51,465 bases of DNA from an archaeon (GTDB taxonomy: Archaea; Thermoproteota; Nitrososphaeria; Nitrososphaerales; UBA183). How positions within the stretch are numbered: the first letter of the stretch is position 1; each line of letters starts with the position of its first letter. The position numbers and the translations under genes are program-made. Location of the stretch: the NCBI GenBank assembly GCA_021828185.1, contig JAKASI010000007.1, positions 1 to 51,465 of the forward strand, read 5' to 3'. Below the pieces are notes generated by a model. The model was not told where the DNA came from, did no database searches, and saw only the letters and a program-made list of their open reading frames with translations. Of the stretch, positions 27,306-34,725 are shown piece after piece.

Positions 27306-27614
27306 ATGAAGCTAGCCGCAGAACTCGTGAGCAGGGGGGGTACGATGCTCGCGGACCCCTGCCCCCAGGACGGCGGGATACAGGTGAGGTACCGTGGCAG
27401 GATTTACTGCGTGCTTCACGACGACCTTTCGTTGATCTCCAGGGCGACCCCTGTCACCTACGACACGGTGGTGGTCCTGATGCGGGACGTCCTGGTAGCG
27501 CGCCTGAATGAGACCACGGCCGCGCTCGCTGTTGAGAAGGACATGGACAGGCAGGAACGGCTGGTCTCCCTGGCCGCCAAGTACCTAGAGGTGCTGCAGA
27601 AGCTCCCGAAGTAG
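27306..27614 (+). CDS. Sjogren's/scleroderma autoantigen 1 (p27) family zinc protein
   Basis: From the ATG at 27306 the sequence reads MKLAAELVSRGGTMLADPCP and then RYRGRIYCVLHDDL, the short zinc-binding motif of this archaeal/eukaryotic family, followed by a helical C-terminal half. Function in archaea is unknown. I prefer this start over the longer open frame from 27231 because the family motif begins at once and a TATA-like GTTTAATACG at 27250-27259 would start transcription near 27280. 102 aa. Confidence 0.82.
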   Translation: MKLAAELVSRGGTMLADPCPQDGGIQVRYRGRIYCVLHDDLSLISRATPVTYDTVVVLMRDVLVARLNETTAALAVEKDMDRQERLVSLAAKYLEVLQKLPK

Positions 27615-27639
27615 CCTTAAATCAGAATCGCCCCGTCAA

Positions 27640-28125
27640 ATGGTCGTGGCGCTCAGGCTGGGGCAGAAGGTCCCGGATTTCTCCCTCCCGGACGCTGACA
27701 AGACCCTGAGGACCCTCGATGAGTTCACCAAGCATGGCACCACGATATTGGCTTTCTTCCCCTTTGCATTCTCAGGGGTCTGCGACAAGGAGATGTGTAC
27801 GTTCAGAGACTGGTTCGGCGGGCTCCAGAAGGCCAGCGTGCAGGTCGTGGGGGTGAGCGTCGACAGCGTCTTCTCTCTCAAGGCATTCGCGCAGACGTAC
27901 AACCTAGAATTCCCGCTACTGAGCGACTTCAACAAGAAAGTCACCAGGCTCTATGGGGTCCTCCAGGATTCCTGGGTGGGCCTCGGGTACAAGGGGGTCT
28001 CCAAACGCGCCGTGTTCGTGGTGGACATGAGGGGGATGCTCCGATACAGGTGGGCAACCGACACCCCATCCGTCGAACCTCCCTACGCCGAGGTGTCCAA
28101 GATGGCGCAGAAACTCGCCGCCTGA
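27640..28125 (+). CDS. peroxiredoxin (AhpC/TSA, AhpE/BCP-like)
   Basis: The 161-residue thioredoxin-fold protein has the peroxidatic motif PFAFSGVCDKEMC, with peroxidatic Cys48 and a second Cys53 five residues later, the pattern of BCP/PrxQ types that form an intramolecular disulfide. VGVSVDSVFSLKAFA and FPLLSDFNKKV are further family motifs. It reduces hydroperoxides in the cytoplasm. A TATA-like CTTAAATC at 27616-27623 precedes the ATG by about 20 bp. It is followed by the IscA-like gene. Confidence 0.93.
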   Translation: MVVALRLGQKVPDFSLPDADKTLRTLDEFTKHGTTILAFFPFAFSGVCDKEMCTFRDWFGGLQKASVQVVGVSVDSVFSLKAFAQTYNLEFPLLSDFNKKVTRLYGVLQDSWVGLGYKGVSKRAVFVVDMRGMLRYRWATDTPSVEPPYAEVSKMAQKLAA

Positions 28126-28166
28126 GAGTCTTATTTTTATACGAGCGACGGAGAGTTCCTTGTAGA

Positions 28167-28523
28167 TTGAGCCAAGGCGTAGCGGTCAAGCCCATAGTGG
28201 CGCTCACAACGAAGGCGGCGGACGAGTTGAAACTCTACCTCGAAAGGCAAGGCAAGCCAGGAGCAGCCCTCAGGATATTCGTCACGGCGGGCGGGTGCTC
28301 AGGGCTCTCCTATGGTATGGTGGTTGACGATAAGCTCTCCGATGATGACTACGTGATAGAGGTGGGTGGAGCCAAGGTCGCGGTCGACAGATCTAGCGCT
28401 CCGTTCATCGCTGGGTCAACGGTTGACTACAGGTCAGAGAAGCTGATGGGCGGAGGGTTCGTCGTAGAAAACCCCAACGCCGTCTCGACTTGTGGGTGCG
28501 GCGAATCGTTCAAGACAGCCTGA
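28167..28523 (+). CDS. IscA/ErpA/HesB-type Fe-S carrier protein
   Basis: The protein has the three conserved cysteines of A-type Fe-S carriers: Cys44 in AGGCSGLSY and the C-terminal CGCGESF pair, plus the NPNAVSTCGCG context. It receives and delivers Fe-S clusters. The TTG at 28167 is chosen because a TATA-like TTTTTATACG at 28134-28143 is about 28 bp upstream; a GTG at 28197 would give a slightly shorter protein. The much longer frame upstream is a shadow of the peroxiredoxin gene. About 118 aa. Confidence 0.92.
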   Translation: MSQGVAVKPIVALTTKAADELKLYLERQGKPGAALRIFVTAGGCSGLSYGMVVDDKLSDDDYVIEVGGAKVAVDRSSAPFIAGSTVDYRSEKLMGGGFVVENPNAVSTCGCGESFKTA

Positions 28524-28576
28524 GCGACGTAGCTGCTTTACCCCGACTCGTCGTCTACCAGTTCTCTCAGGTTAGG

Positions 28577-28702
28577 CGCCGGGGGTAGGATTCGAACCCA
28601 CGCGACCCGAAGGTCACGGGCTGACTGGTCGTTGATCTCGAGTTGCGGACCCGCTTCGTTTTGGGCGGGTTGCCCGCGCATTAACCACTCTGCCACCCCG
28701 GC
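28577..28702 (-). tRNA. tRNA-Ser(CGA) with two introns
   Basis: On the minus strand the acceptor GCCGGGG pairs with CCCCGGC, discriminator G (28577), D stem GCA/TGC, T arm GTGGG-TTCGAAT-CCTAC and a long variable arm with stem GACC/GGTC. The anticodon stem CGGGC/GCCCG is perfect. The loop CTCGAGA (anticodon CGA, 28638-28640) is assembled after removing two introns: 29 nt at 28643-28671 (between positions 31 and 32) and 14 nt at 28623-28636 (37/38). Intron 1 has a strong fold, GCGG with CCGC and ACCCGC with GCGGGT. Intron 2 has three of four helix pairs. Boundaries were deduced by eye. Confidence 0.88.
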
Positions 28703-28729
28703 CCAAGCCTAGCCTCCCAACGACCACTA

Positions 28730-29491
28730 TTATTTCTTTGAGAGAGACCGCCTCTGTCCCAGTGTTTTCGCCAGGAACCAGGCTGTGGCGTCCCACGCCT
28801 CCTCGGCCGCCGCCTGGTTGTATCGTTCCTTCTTCGTCTCGTTGAAGAAGTCGTGTTGAGTGCCAGGGATGATTTTGACTGTCAGGTCGATCCCCTCTTC
28901 GAGGGCGACTTCCACGAATCTAGGCATCAGTGGGCTCATGAGCTCGTCGTCGCTGGCACTGACCGCGAGCACTGGTATGGCGGTCCCAGCCAGGTTCTGG
29001 TGGCTAGGCGGCTCTCCGCAATAGGAGACGGCGGCGTCGGGATGGCCCGGCCTGGCTGCGGCAGCCAGCGATAGGCCTCCTCCGAGGGAGAATCCCAGGG
29101 TCGCGACCTTCGCGTGCCTTTCCCGCGCGGCCTGCACTGCGTCCAGCACGATCCCCAGCATCCCGTCCCTGAAGCCCTGGTCGTACAGGACCGCCAGGAT
29201 CTCGGCGACGTCGGCGTCGGCGGCCTTGGCTTCGAGCTCGGCGGCGACCTTCTTCTTGTTGCGTCTTTCTTCAAGAGAGAGGTCCCATACTGCGGCCATC
29301 GCTTTTCCGATGTTCCCGGGAGTGAGGAGCGACTCGTATCCTCTGTAGAGAGATGGGACGGCTGTTGCAAACCCGAGTTTTCGGAGCCGTTTACAAACCC
29401 CCTGTATGTGCAAGTCAGGGCCCCAGACCTCGTGCAGGACGACCACGCAGGGCATGCTGGCTCCGGAGACTGACCGAGTCTTGTCCTTCAA
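28730..29491 (-). CDS. dienelactone hydrolase family protein
   Basis: A 253-residue alpha/beta hydrolase with VVLHEVWGPDLHIQGVCKRL at the start, a nucleophile elbow GFSLGGG with Ser where classical dienelactone hydrolases have Cys, the Asp in SASDDELMSP and the His in GTQHDFFN. The catalytic triad is complete. Such proteins hydrolyse small esters or lactones; the true substrate cannot be told. It starts at 29491 and is divergent from the ThyX pair. Confidence 0.9.
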   Translation of the reverse strand: MKDKTRSVSGASMPCVVVLHEVWGPDLHIQGVCKRLRKLGFATAVPSLYRGYESLLTPGNIGKAMAAVWDLSLEERRNKKKVAAELEAKAADADVAEILAVLYDQGFRDGMLGIVLDAVQAARERHAKVATLGFSLGGGLSLAAAARPGHPDAAVSYCGEPPSHQNLAGTAIPVLAVSASDDELMSPLMPRFVEVALEEGIDLTVKIIPGTQHDFFNETKKERYNQAAAEEAWDATAWFLAKTLGQRRSLSKK

Positions 29492-29552
29492 CTAGGCCCT
29501 CTCTCTGAAGGCGCTTGTTTAAATCGAATGTCGGGTCGGGAGTGTTTCTGCG

Positions 29553-29996
29553 ATGAAGGTCTCTCTCATCTGGTCCAGTCCCTACCCTGAGAGGACGATT
29601 GCTGTGGCCATGAGGAGGTGCTACAGCACTAAGACCATAGAAGAGATAGAATCCGAACTTGAGCAGAAGGGGGCTGATTATTGGAGGTACCTTCTGACCA
29701 AGGCCCTCCAGGACAAGTCGCTCGACGTCTTCGAACATTTCACGCTGACTCTCCTCGTCGAGGGCGCGGGGGACGCCGAGGTGGGGAGCCTCGTCAGGGA
29801 CTTCCCGTACCTCCGGGCGACGCGGGTCAAGGACGCCGACTGGTTCGTGTCCATGAACGCGAGGACCCTCGTGGAGCTCTGGAGAGGGCGGACCGGGGAG
29901 GGCTTCGCGGAGCTCGTCGTGTCAGAGCTCGCCAGCAAGTCTGTCTGCCCTGTCTTCAGCGAGGTGGCCTTTGGAGGGGGGGCCCATGCGGGTTAA
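29553..29996 (+). CDS. ThyX-like protein lacking the flavin/dUMP motif (first of a pair)
   Basis: The 147-residue protein follows the ThyX layout at its N-terminus: MKVSLIWSSPYPERTIAVA, then RCYSTKTIEEIESE as the usual CYSS region and DKSLDVFEHFTLTLLVEG in place of the SPLEHASFTF strand. The signature RHR loop that should follow is missing; the chain goes on with RVKDADWFVSMNARTLVELW, which matches the later NARALRHF helix. By itself it cannot be a normal flavin-dependent thymidylate synthase. It overlaps the second ThyX-like gene by 11 nt. A TATA-like TTTAAATC at 29518-29525 lies about 30 bp before the ATG. A subunit of a heteromeric enzyme is the likely role. Confidence 0.8.
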   Translation: MKVSLIWSSPYPERTIAVAMRRCYSTKTIEEIESELEQKGADYWRYLLTKALQDKSLDVFEHFTLTLLVEGAGDAEVGSLVRDFPYLRATRVKDADWFVSMNARTLVELWRGRTGEGFAELVVSELASKSVCPVFSEVAFGGGAHAG

Positions 29997-30516
29997 GCTC
30001 ATCTACAGCACAGACCTCGGTGTGCTGAAGAAGGTTCTCTCGGAGAAGGGCGCTGGGTTCGACCCCGAGGCCCTGCTGGACCAGGTCGTCTACATGTTCG
30101 AGATTGAGGACTGTAGTAGGGTGACCACGCACCAGCTGGTCCGCCACAGGGCTGTGTCCTACGACCAAGAGTCTCAGAGGTTCTCGGCCGCCACCAGGGA
30201 GGGTGTCGTGACCCCGCCCAGCATCCAGGCCAACGAGGCAGCGTACAAGGCCTACGACGAAGGGCTCAAGGCTGTCTACGCAGCCTACGAGAAGATGGTG
30301 ACCGCGGGGGTCCCCAAGGAGGACGCCCGGTATGTGCTCCCCAGCGCCATCAAGACCAAGCTGGTCATGACCCTGAGCGCGAGGAGCCTCATGCATATGG
30401 TCTGGCAGAGGACGGCCCTTCAGGCTCAGTGGGAAATCAGAGAGCTCGCTACGACCCTCCACGGCCTTGCCCAGAAAGCCACCCCCGAGCTCTGGGCGAA
30501 GATCATAGAGCGATAG
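29986..30516 (+). CDS. thyX: ThyX-like flavin-dependent thymidylate synthase, catalytic partner
   Basis: The 176-residue protein carries the ThyX signature RHRAVSYDQESQR (residues 53-65), with Asp where the usual motif has Asn, preceded by VYMFEIEDCSRVTTHQLV and followed by EDARYVLPSAIKTKLVMTLSARSLMHM and QAQWEIRELA. It would methylate dUMP using folate and FAD. The N-terminal CYSS segment of normal ThyX is missing here and is present in the preceding gene. The ATG at 29986 lies inside that gene and is preceded by GGAGGGGG; a TTG at 29971 is an upstream alternative. The phosphohexomutase gene follows 2 bp after its stop. Confidence 0.88.
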   Translation: MRVKLIYSTDLGVLKKVLSEKGAGFDPEALLDQVVYMFEIEDCSRVTTHQLVRHRAVSYDQESQRFSAATREGVVTPPSIQANEAAYKAYDEGLKAVYAAYEKMVTAGVPKEDARYVLPSAIKTKLVMTLSARSLMHMVWQRTALQAQWEIRELATTLHGLAQKATPELWAKIIER

Positions 30517-30518
30517 AG

Positions 30519-31856
30519 ATGACCAAGGCGTTCGGGACTGCAGGCGTCAGGGGCGTCTTCAACCATACCCAGACCCCCGAGCAGGTCTACAGGCTCTCGG
30601 AGACCATAGCCTTCGCGTTCGGGAGAGGAAAGTACGGCGTGGGCTGGGACGGCAGGAAGGCCTCGGCCCTCCTCGCAAAGACGGTCCTTTCGGCCCTCAG
30701 CGCGGTGGGGAGCGACGCCAGCGTGTTCGGCCTCGTGCCTACTCCGGTGCTCGCGTTCGGGACCAGGTCGAGGTCGTGCACGGCCGGGTTCGCCGTGACT
30801 GCATCTCACAACCCGCCAGAGTTCTCGGGGGTGAAGGTCTTCAACCGCGACGGCATGGAGCTTCCGAAGTCAGATGAAGAGAGGATAGAGCGGGCGATGG
30901 CCGTCGATGTGATGAAGCCCACGGGGGCCTTCGGGCAGTTCGTCCCAGACGAATGGGTGATTGACGACTACATTGGAGCGGTGGTCGCCCGCTATCCGCG
31001 CGCCTCTCAGCCGCTCCGCATAGCAGTGGATTGCGCGGGGGGCCCCGGCGGGCTGGCGACGCCGGCCATACTCAAGGCCCTGGGCCATCAAGTCATCCCG
31101 GTGAACGCGCAGGTCTCATGGAGGTTCTCAGCCCGGCCCCCGGAGCCTACCGCGGCCAACCTGTCCGACTTCGCCTCGATGCTCCCGACCCTGGGCGCAG
31201 ACTTCGGTTTCGCCCATGATGGGGATGCCGACAGGCTGGTGATGGTGGATGGGTCAGGGAGAGTGGTGCCCGACTCGATTCTGACGATACTCGCTCTGCG
31301 CGCCCTCGGGCCCGCGGGGGGTGACGCAGTCATCTCAGAGAACACGTCGAGCGCCGTTGAAGAAGAGGCCGAGCGGCTAGGGCTAAGGGTGAAGAGGAGC
31401 CGGGTTGGAAAGACCTTCGCCGTACTCGCGGCAGAAGGGGGGGTATTCGCCGCTGAGCCGAGCAAGGTAGTCGATCCGAAGTGGGGGCTTTGGGAGGACG
31501 GAATCAACGCTGCGGCCCTGATCTCCAACCTGCTCTCGGCAGAAAGAGGGCTCCTGAGCCGGGTCGTGCAGGAGACACACTGGGGGTACAGGCAGACGAA
31601 CCTGAAAATCCCAGTCAGGATGGACGTCCTCGCCCGCGAGGCCAAGGCATCCTTCAGCAAGTTCAGGATTTCAGAAGAGCGGACCCTCGACGGCCTCAAG
31701 CTCGTGCTTGGTGATGGATCCTGGGTCATGTTCAGGTCCTCGGGGACCGAGCCCATAACGAGGGTGTACTGCGAGTCCAGGGATCCTGTCATGCTCGAAT
31801 CGTTGGTCCAGTTGGGGACGCAGTGCGTGCAGTCGTCCAGCGGCGTCCGCGGCTGA
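30519..31856 (+). CDS. phosphohexomutase (phosphoglucosamine/phosphomannomutase type)
   Basis: The 445-residue alpha-D-phosphohexomutase begins FGTAGVRGVF, has the phosphoserine loop VTASHNPPEFSG (Ser96), the Mg loop HDGDADRL, a sugar-binding EPSK loop in FAAEPSKVVD and the phosphate-binding RSSGTEPITRVY. All four domains are present. It interconverts hexose 1- and 6-phosphates; glucosamine and mannose versions cannot be separated by motif. The ATG at 30519 is 2 bp after the ThyX stop; the longer frame to 30429 is the shadow of thyX. Confidence 0.93.
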   Translation: MTKAFGTAGVRGVFNHTQTPEQVYRLSETIAFAFGRGKYGVGWDGRKASALLAKTVLSALSAVGSDASVFGLVPTPVLAFGTRSRSCTAGFAVTASHNPPEFSGVKVFNRDGMELPKSDEERIERAMAVDVMKPTGAFGQFVPDEWVIDDYIGAVVARYPRASQPLRIAVDCAGGPGGLATPAILKALGHQVIPVNAQVSWRFSARPPEPTAANLSDFASMLPTLGADFGFAHDGDADRLVMVDGSGRVVPDSILTILALRALGPAGGDAVISENTSSAVEEEAERLGLRVKRSRVGKTFAVLAAEGGVFAAEPSKVVDPKWGLWEDGINAAALISNLLSAERGLLSRVVQETHWGYRQTNLKIPVRMDVLAREAKASFSKFRISEERTLDGLKLVLGDGSWVMFRSSGTEPITRVYCESRDPVMLESLVQLGTQCVQSSSGVRG

Positions 31857-31928
31857 CCGGTCCGCGTTGCGCCTACCACTGAGATGTCGCCGGACTCGAT
31901 AAATACGCCATGGGGTTTTCTGCGGCCC

Positions 31929-33398
31929 GTGCCTGAATCGAAGGCTGTCTCGCGTGTCCTGTCCTCCGGCTACATGCTGGATGCCAAGGCCTTCGAGATG
32001 ATCCGGGCGCTCCCGGCCGGGACCGATGCTGATGGCCTAGTGGAGAAGATTCTCGAGCAGAAAGCGGTCTCCCCAGGGGAGGCCAAGGTGATTACCGAAG
32101 ACGACGTGGCAAAGTTCATGCCCAGGGAGACGCCCAGGCCCACGGAGCGGCCTGCGGCGAAGGACCCCGCCGAGGTGGAAGTGCTCTCAGACCCGACCCA
32201 GGCCATCGCTCCGGTGGAGGGTGCGGAGGGGTTCAACGGGCTGTTCCGCGACAGGTACCAGCGGCTGTTCTCCATCGTGCGCGAAAGGCTGGACACCAAG
32301 AACAGCGCGACGGTCTCTGCCACCAAGAACCTGGCGCCGGGGAAGAAGGTAAAGGTGGCGGGGCTCCTTGCGGACCGCTCGAGCTGGCGTGGGAGCATTG
32401 AGCTGAGGGTGGACGACCCGACGGGCACGCTGAAGGTCGTATGCCAGGACCCGCTAGTCGAGAAGTCTGCGCTTGAAGCTCCGCTGGACAGCATGGTCGT
32501 GGTCGAGGTGTCCAGAGGCAAGTCAGGCTCGCTCTACGCCGGCTCCGTAGTCCTCCCCGACGTCCCAGGGCACAAGGTCGTCTCCACTTCGCACCGGGTG
32601 TACGCGGCCCTCCTTTCCGACCTTCACATCGGCAGCAGGATGTTCTTGGCGGACGACTTTCGCCGCTTCCTCCAGTGGCTGAACGGCGCCTTCGGCGATG
32701 AGGACGTGGTCGGCCGGGTCAAGTACTTGGTGGTGGCCGGGGACTTGGTGGACGGGGTGGGCGTCTACCCTGGCCAGGAGTTCCAGCTCGCGGAAAGGGA
32801 CCCGAAGAAGCAGTATGACCTGGCCGCTAGCCTTCTCTCCCAGGTGCCGGGGCACATTCAGATAATCCTATCCCCCGGAAACCACGACACAGTCAGGCAG
32901 GCCCTCCCTCAGCCCGCTGTGCCAGTCGACATGGCCGAGTCGTTGTACGCCATGGACAACGTCCGGTGGGTCGGTGACCCCGCCTGTGTGAAGCTCCACG
33001 GCGTTTCGTTCTTGCTGTACCATGGGAAGAGCCTCGACGACGTGATAGCCACGACGCCGAACCTCGCCTATGACAGGCCGACGGAAGCCATGAGGCTTCT
33101 CCTCAAGGCGAGGCACCTCGCCCCCACCTATGGTAAAAGGACGGCCCTGTCACCTGAGCCCCGCGATTACATGGTGATAGACCAGGTGCCCGATGTCTTC
33201 CATGCCGGGCACGTGCATACCTATGGTGAGCTTTCCTACAGGGGGACCCTGCTAATCAACTCGGGGACGTGGCAGGCGCAGACTGACTTCCAATCAAACA
33301 TGGGTCTCGAACCGACGCCCAGCGTGATCCCTGTCGTCGACCTCTCGACTCTTGAAGTGACGAGGCGCAGCTTCGGGGCTGCGGCGTTCGCTTCCTAA
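31929..33398 (+). CDS. dp1: DNA polymerase D small subunit (DP1)
   Basis: The protein has an N-terminal helical region (SRVLSSGYMLDAKAFEMI), a disordered Pro-rich linker, an OB fold (KKVKVAGLLADRS and DDPTGTLKVVC) and a calcineurin-like nuclease domain with all metal motifs: LLSDLHIGS, VAGDLVDG, LSPGNHD and HAGHVHTYG. It is the 3'-5' proofreading subunit of archaeal replicative polymerase D. I place the start at GTG 31929 because a TATA-like GATAAATACG at 31898-31907 is about 28 bp upstream; an ATG at 31884 lies upstream of that box. The 3' end overlaps convergent orc1/cdc6 by 4 bp. The large subunit DP2 is not in the window. Confidence 0.94.
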   Translation: MPESKAVSRVLSSGYMLDAKAFEMIRALPAGTDADGLVEKILEQKAVSPGEAKVITEDDVAKFMPRETPRPTERPAAKDPAEVEVLSDPTQAIAPVEGAEGFNGLFRDRYQRLFSIVRERLDTKNSATVSATKNLAPGKKVKVAGLLADRSSWRGSIELRVDDPTGTLKVVCQDPLVEKSALEAPLDSMVVVEVSRGKSGSLYAGSVVLPDVPGHKVVSTSHRVYAALLSDLHIGSRMFLADDFRRFLQWLNGAFGDEDVVGRVKYLVVAGDLVDGVGVYPGQEFQLAERDPKKQYDLAASLLSQVPGHIQIILSPGNHDTVRQALPQPAVPVDMAESLYAMDNVRWVGDPACVKLHGVSFLLYHGKSLDDVIATTPNLAYDRPTEAMRLLLKARHLAPTYGKRTALSPEPRDYMVIDQVPDVFHAGHVHTYGELSYRGTLLINSGTWQAQTDFQSNMGLEPTPSVIPVVDLSTLEVTRRSFGAAAFAS

Positions 33399-34588
33399 CC
33401 CGCGGCGCCGAAGGCCGGGTCCTCAGCGAGGGTCTTCTCCAGGGTGTCCCTGCCTATCAGGAGCCGGATCTTCTTAGTCCGCCCCCTCCTCCCCTTGCTG
33501 ACCACTGAAGCCTCCACCAGCCCCAGCAGGTCCAGGTCCCCCAGTATGCCGCTCAGTCTCCTCTGGGTCAGCGTCTCGATGCCCAGCCTCCTGCAGAGGC
33601 CGCTGTAGGCGAGGTATAGTTCCCCGGTGTTCGTCCCCCCGTCGAACCTCGAGACCGCGTAGAGGATTGCTTTGTTCTGCACGGGGAGAGAGCGTATCGC
33701 CTCGTCCACCCTGTCCACCTCCATCTTGTCCGACGCCTTCCTGATGCAGGAGTCGTCGATTCCGTGGAGCCCATCCCGCTCGGCGACCTCCCCCGCGATG
33801 CGCAGGAGATCGATGGCGCGTCTGGCGTCCCCATGCTCCGACCCGGCCATCGCCGCACAGAGGTTTATGGCTGCGGGTGACGCGACGGAAGGCCTGAACG
33901 CGACCGCTGCCCTCTCCGTAAGTATCTCTCGGAGCTCGTCGACTGTGTATGGGGGGAAGACGAGCTCCTCCTCGCTCATGCTGCTCAGGACACGAGGGTC
34001 GAGCCCCTCCTTGAACTTGAGGTCGTTCGAGATCCCCACGATGGCGAGGAAGCCAGGCGAGAGCCTGTTCCCTGACCGCGTGAATGAGTAGAGGATGTCG
34101 TCTCCGAAGAGCTTTACCAGGTAGTCTATTTCGTCGAGAACGAGGACGACCTTCTTCTTGTTCTCTCGTATGTTCTCCGAGATCCTGTCCACAACTTCCC
34201 CGACGGCCAGGCCCGTGAGCGGTATCTGCTTGCCCTTGCTCAGGTCGAGGTGGCGGGCGAAGTCGGCCAGGGTACGATACTCGCCGTCGGCAAGCCGGGT
34301 ATTGACATAGGCGAGGACCAGGTTGGGGTTGTTCGCCTCTGCCTTGAGCTTCGCCAGGACGTAGTTGGCCACCGCTGTCTTCCCGGTTCCCGTCTTGCCG
34401 TAAAGCAGGAGGTTCGATGGTTTTGAGCCCCGAAGGATGGGGGCCAGAATCTGGGCCACCGCCCTGGTCTGGGGGTCGCGGAACGGCAGGTGTGAGGGGA
34501 CGAACTCAGGGCTCAGGGCGTCTCGGTTCACGAATAGGGGCTTGCCTTCCTTGGCCCTGCGGAAGATTTCGTCTATGCCCTCTGGCAT
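33395..34588 (-). CDS. cdc6: Orc1/Cdc6 replication initiator
   Basis: The 397-residue AAA+ protein has Walker A GKTGTGKT (64-71), Walker B LVLDEIDYL (DEID 152-155), a sensor region VGISNDLKFKEGLDPRVLS and the GDARRAIDLLRIAGE sensor-2 helix. A winged-helix domain follows (ELYLAYSGLCRRLGIETL and SGILGDLDLLGLVEA). It recognises origin boxes and loads the MCM helicase. The ATG at 34588 overlaps an inverted repeat containing an origin-box-like core, suggesting self-regulation. The candidate origin lies about 11 kb to the right. Confidence 0.95.
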   Translation of the reverse strand: MPEGIDEIFRRAKEGKPLFVNRDALSPEFVPSHLPFRDPQTRAVAQILAPILRGSKPSNLLLYGKTGTGKTAVANYVLAKLKAEANNPNLVLAYVNTRLADGEYRTLADFARHLDLSKGKQIPLTGLAVGEVVDRISENIRENKKKVVLVLDEIDYLVKLFGDDILYSFTRSGNRLSPGFLAIVGISNDLKFKEGLDPRVLSSMSEEELVFPPYTVDELREILTERAAVAFRPSVASPAAINLCAAMAGSEHGDARRAIDLLRIAGEVAERDGLHGIDDSCIRKASDKMEVDRVDEAIRSLPVQNKAILYAVSRFDGGTNTGELYLAYSGLCRRLGIETLTQRRLSGILGDLDLLGLVEASVVSKGRRGRTKKIRLLIGRDTLEKTLAEDPAFGAAG

Positions 34589-34616
34589 CTAGGAGCAGTG
34601 GAAACACTGGTCTAGA
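34588..34616. promoter_or_regulatory. inverted repeat with ORB-like core at the cdc6 start
   Basis: The arms CAGTG and CACTG around GAAA (34596-34609) are framed by outer arms TCTAG (34588-34592) and CTAGA (34612-34616). The core CAGTGGAAAC is the same as in the origin recognition boxes found at 45.8-46.0 kb. Being at the start codon of cdc6 it may let the initiator repress its own gene, or be a minor initiator site. Confidence 0.6.
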
Positions 34617-34725
34617 TAGGTCTTTTCGGGCCTCGACCCCCGCGTGCTCTCTGTCCCTTCATGGGCATGTCGGGCAATCGGACGGAGCCGGCGGGACGAC
34701 CCCAAAGGGCCGGCGTAGGTCTTCC

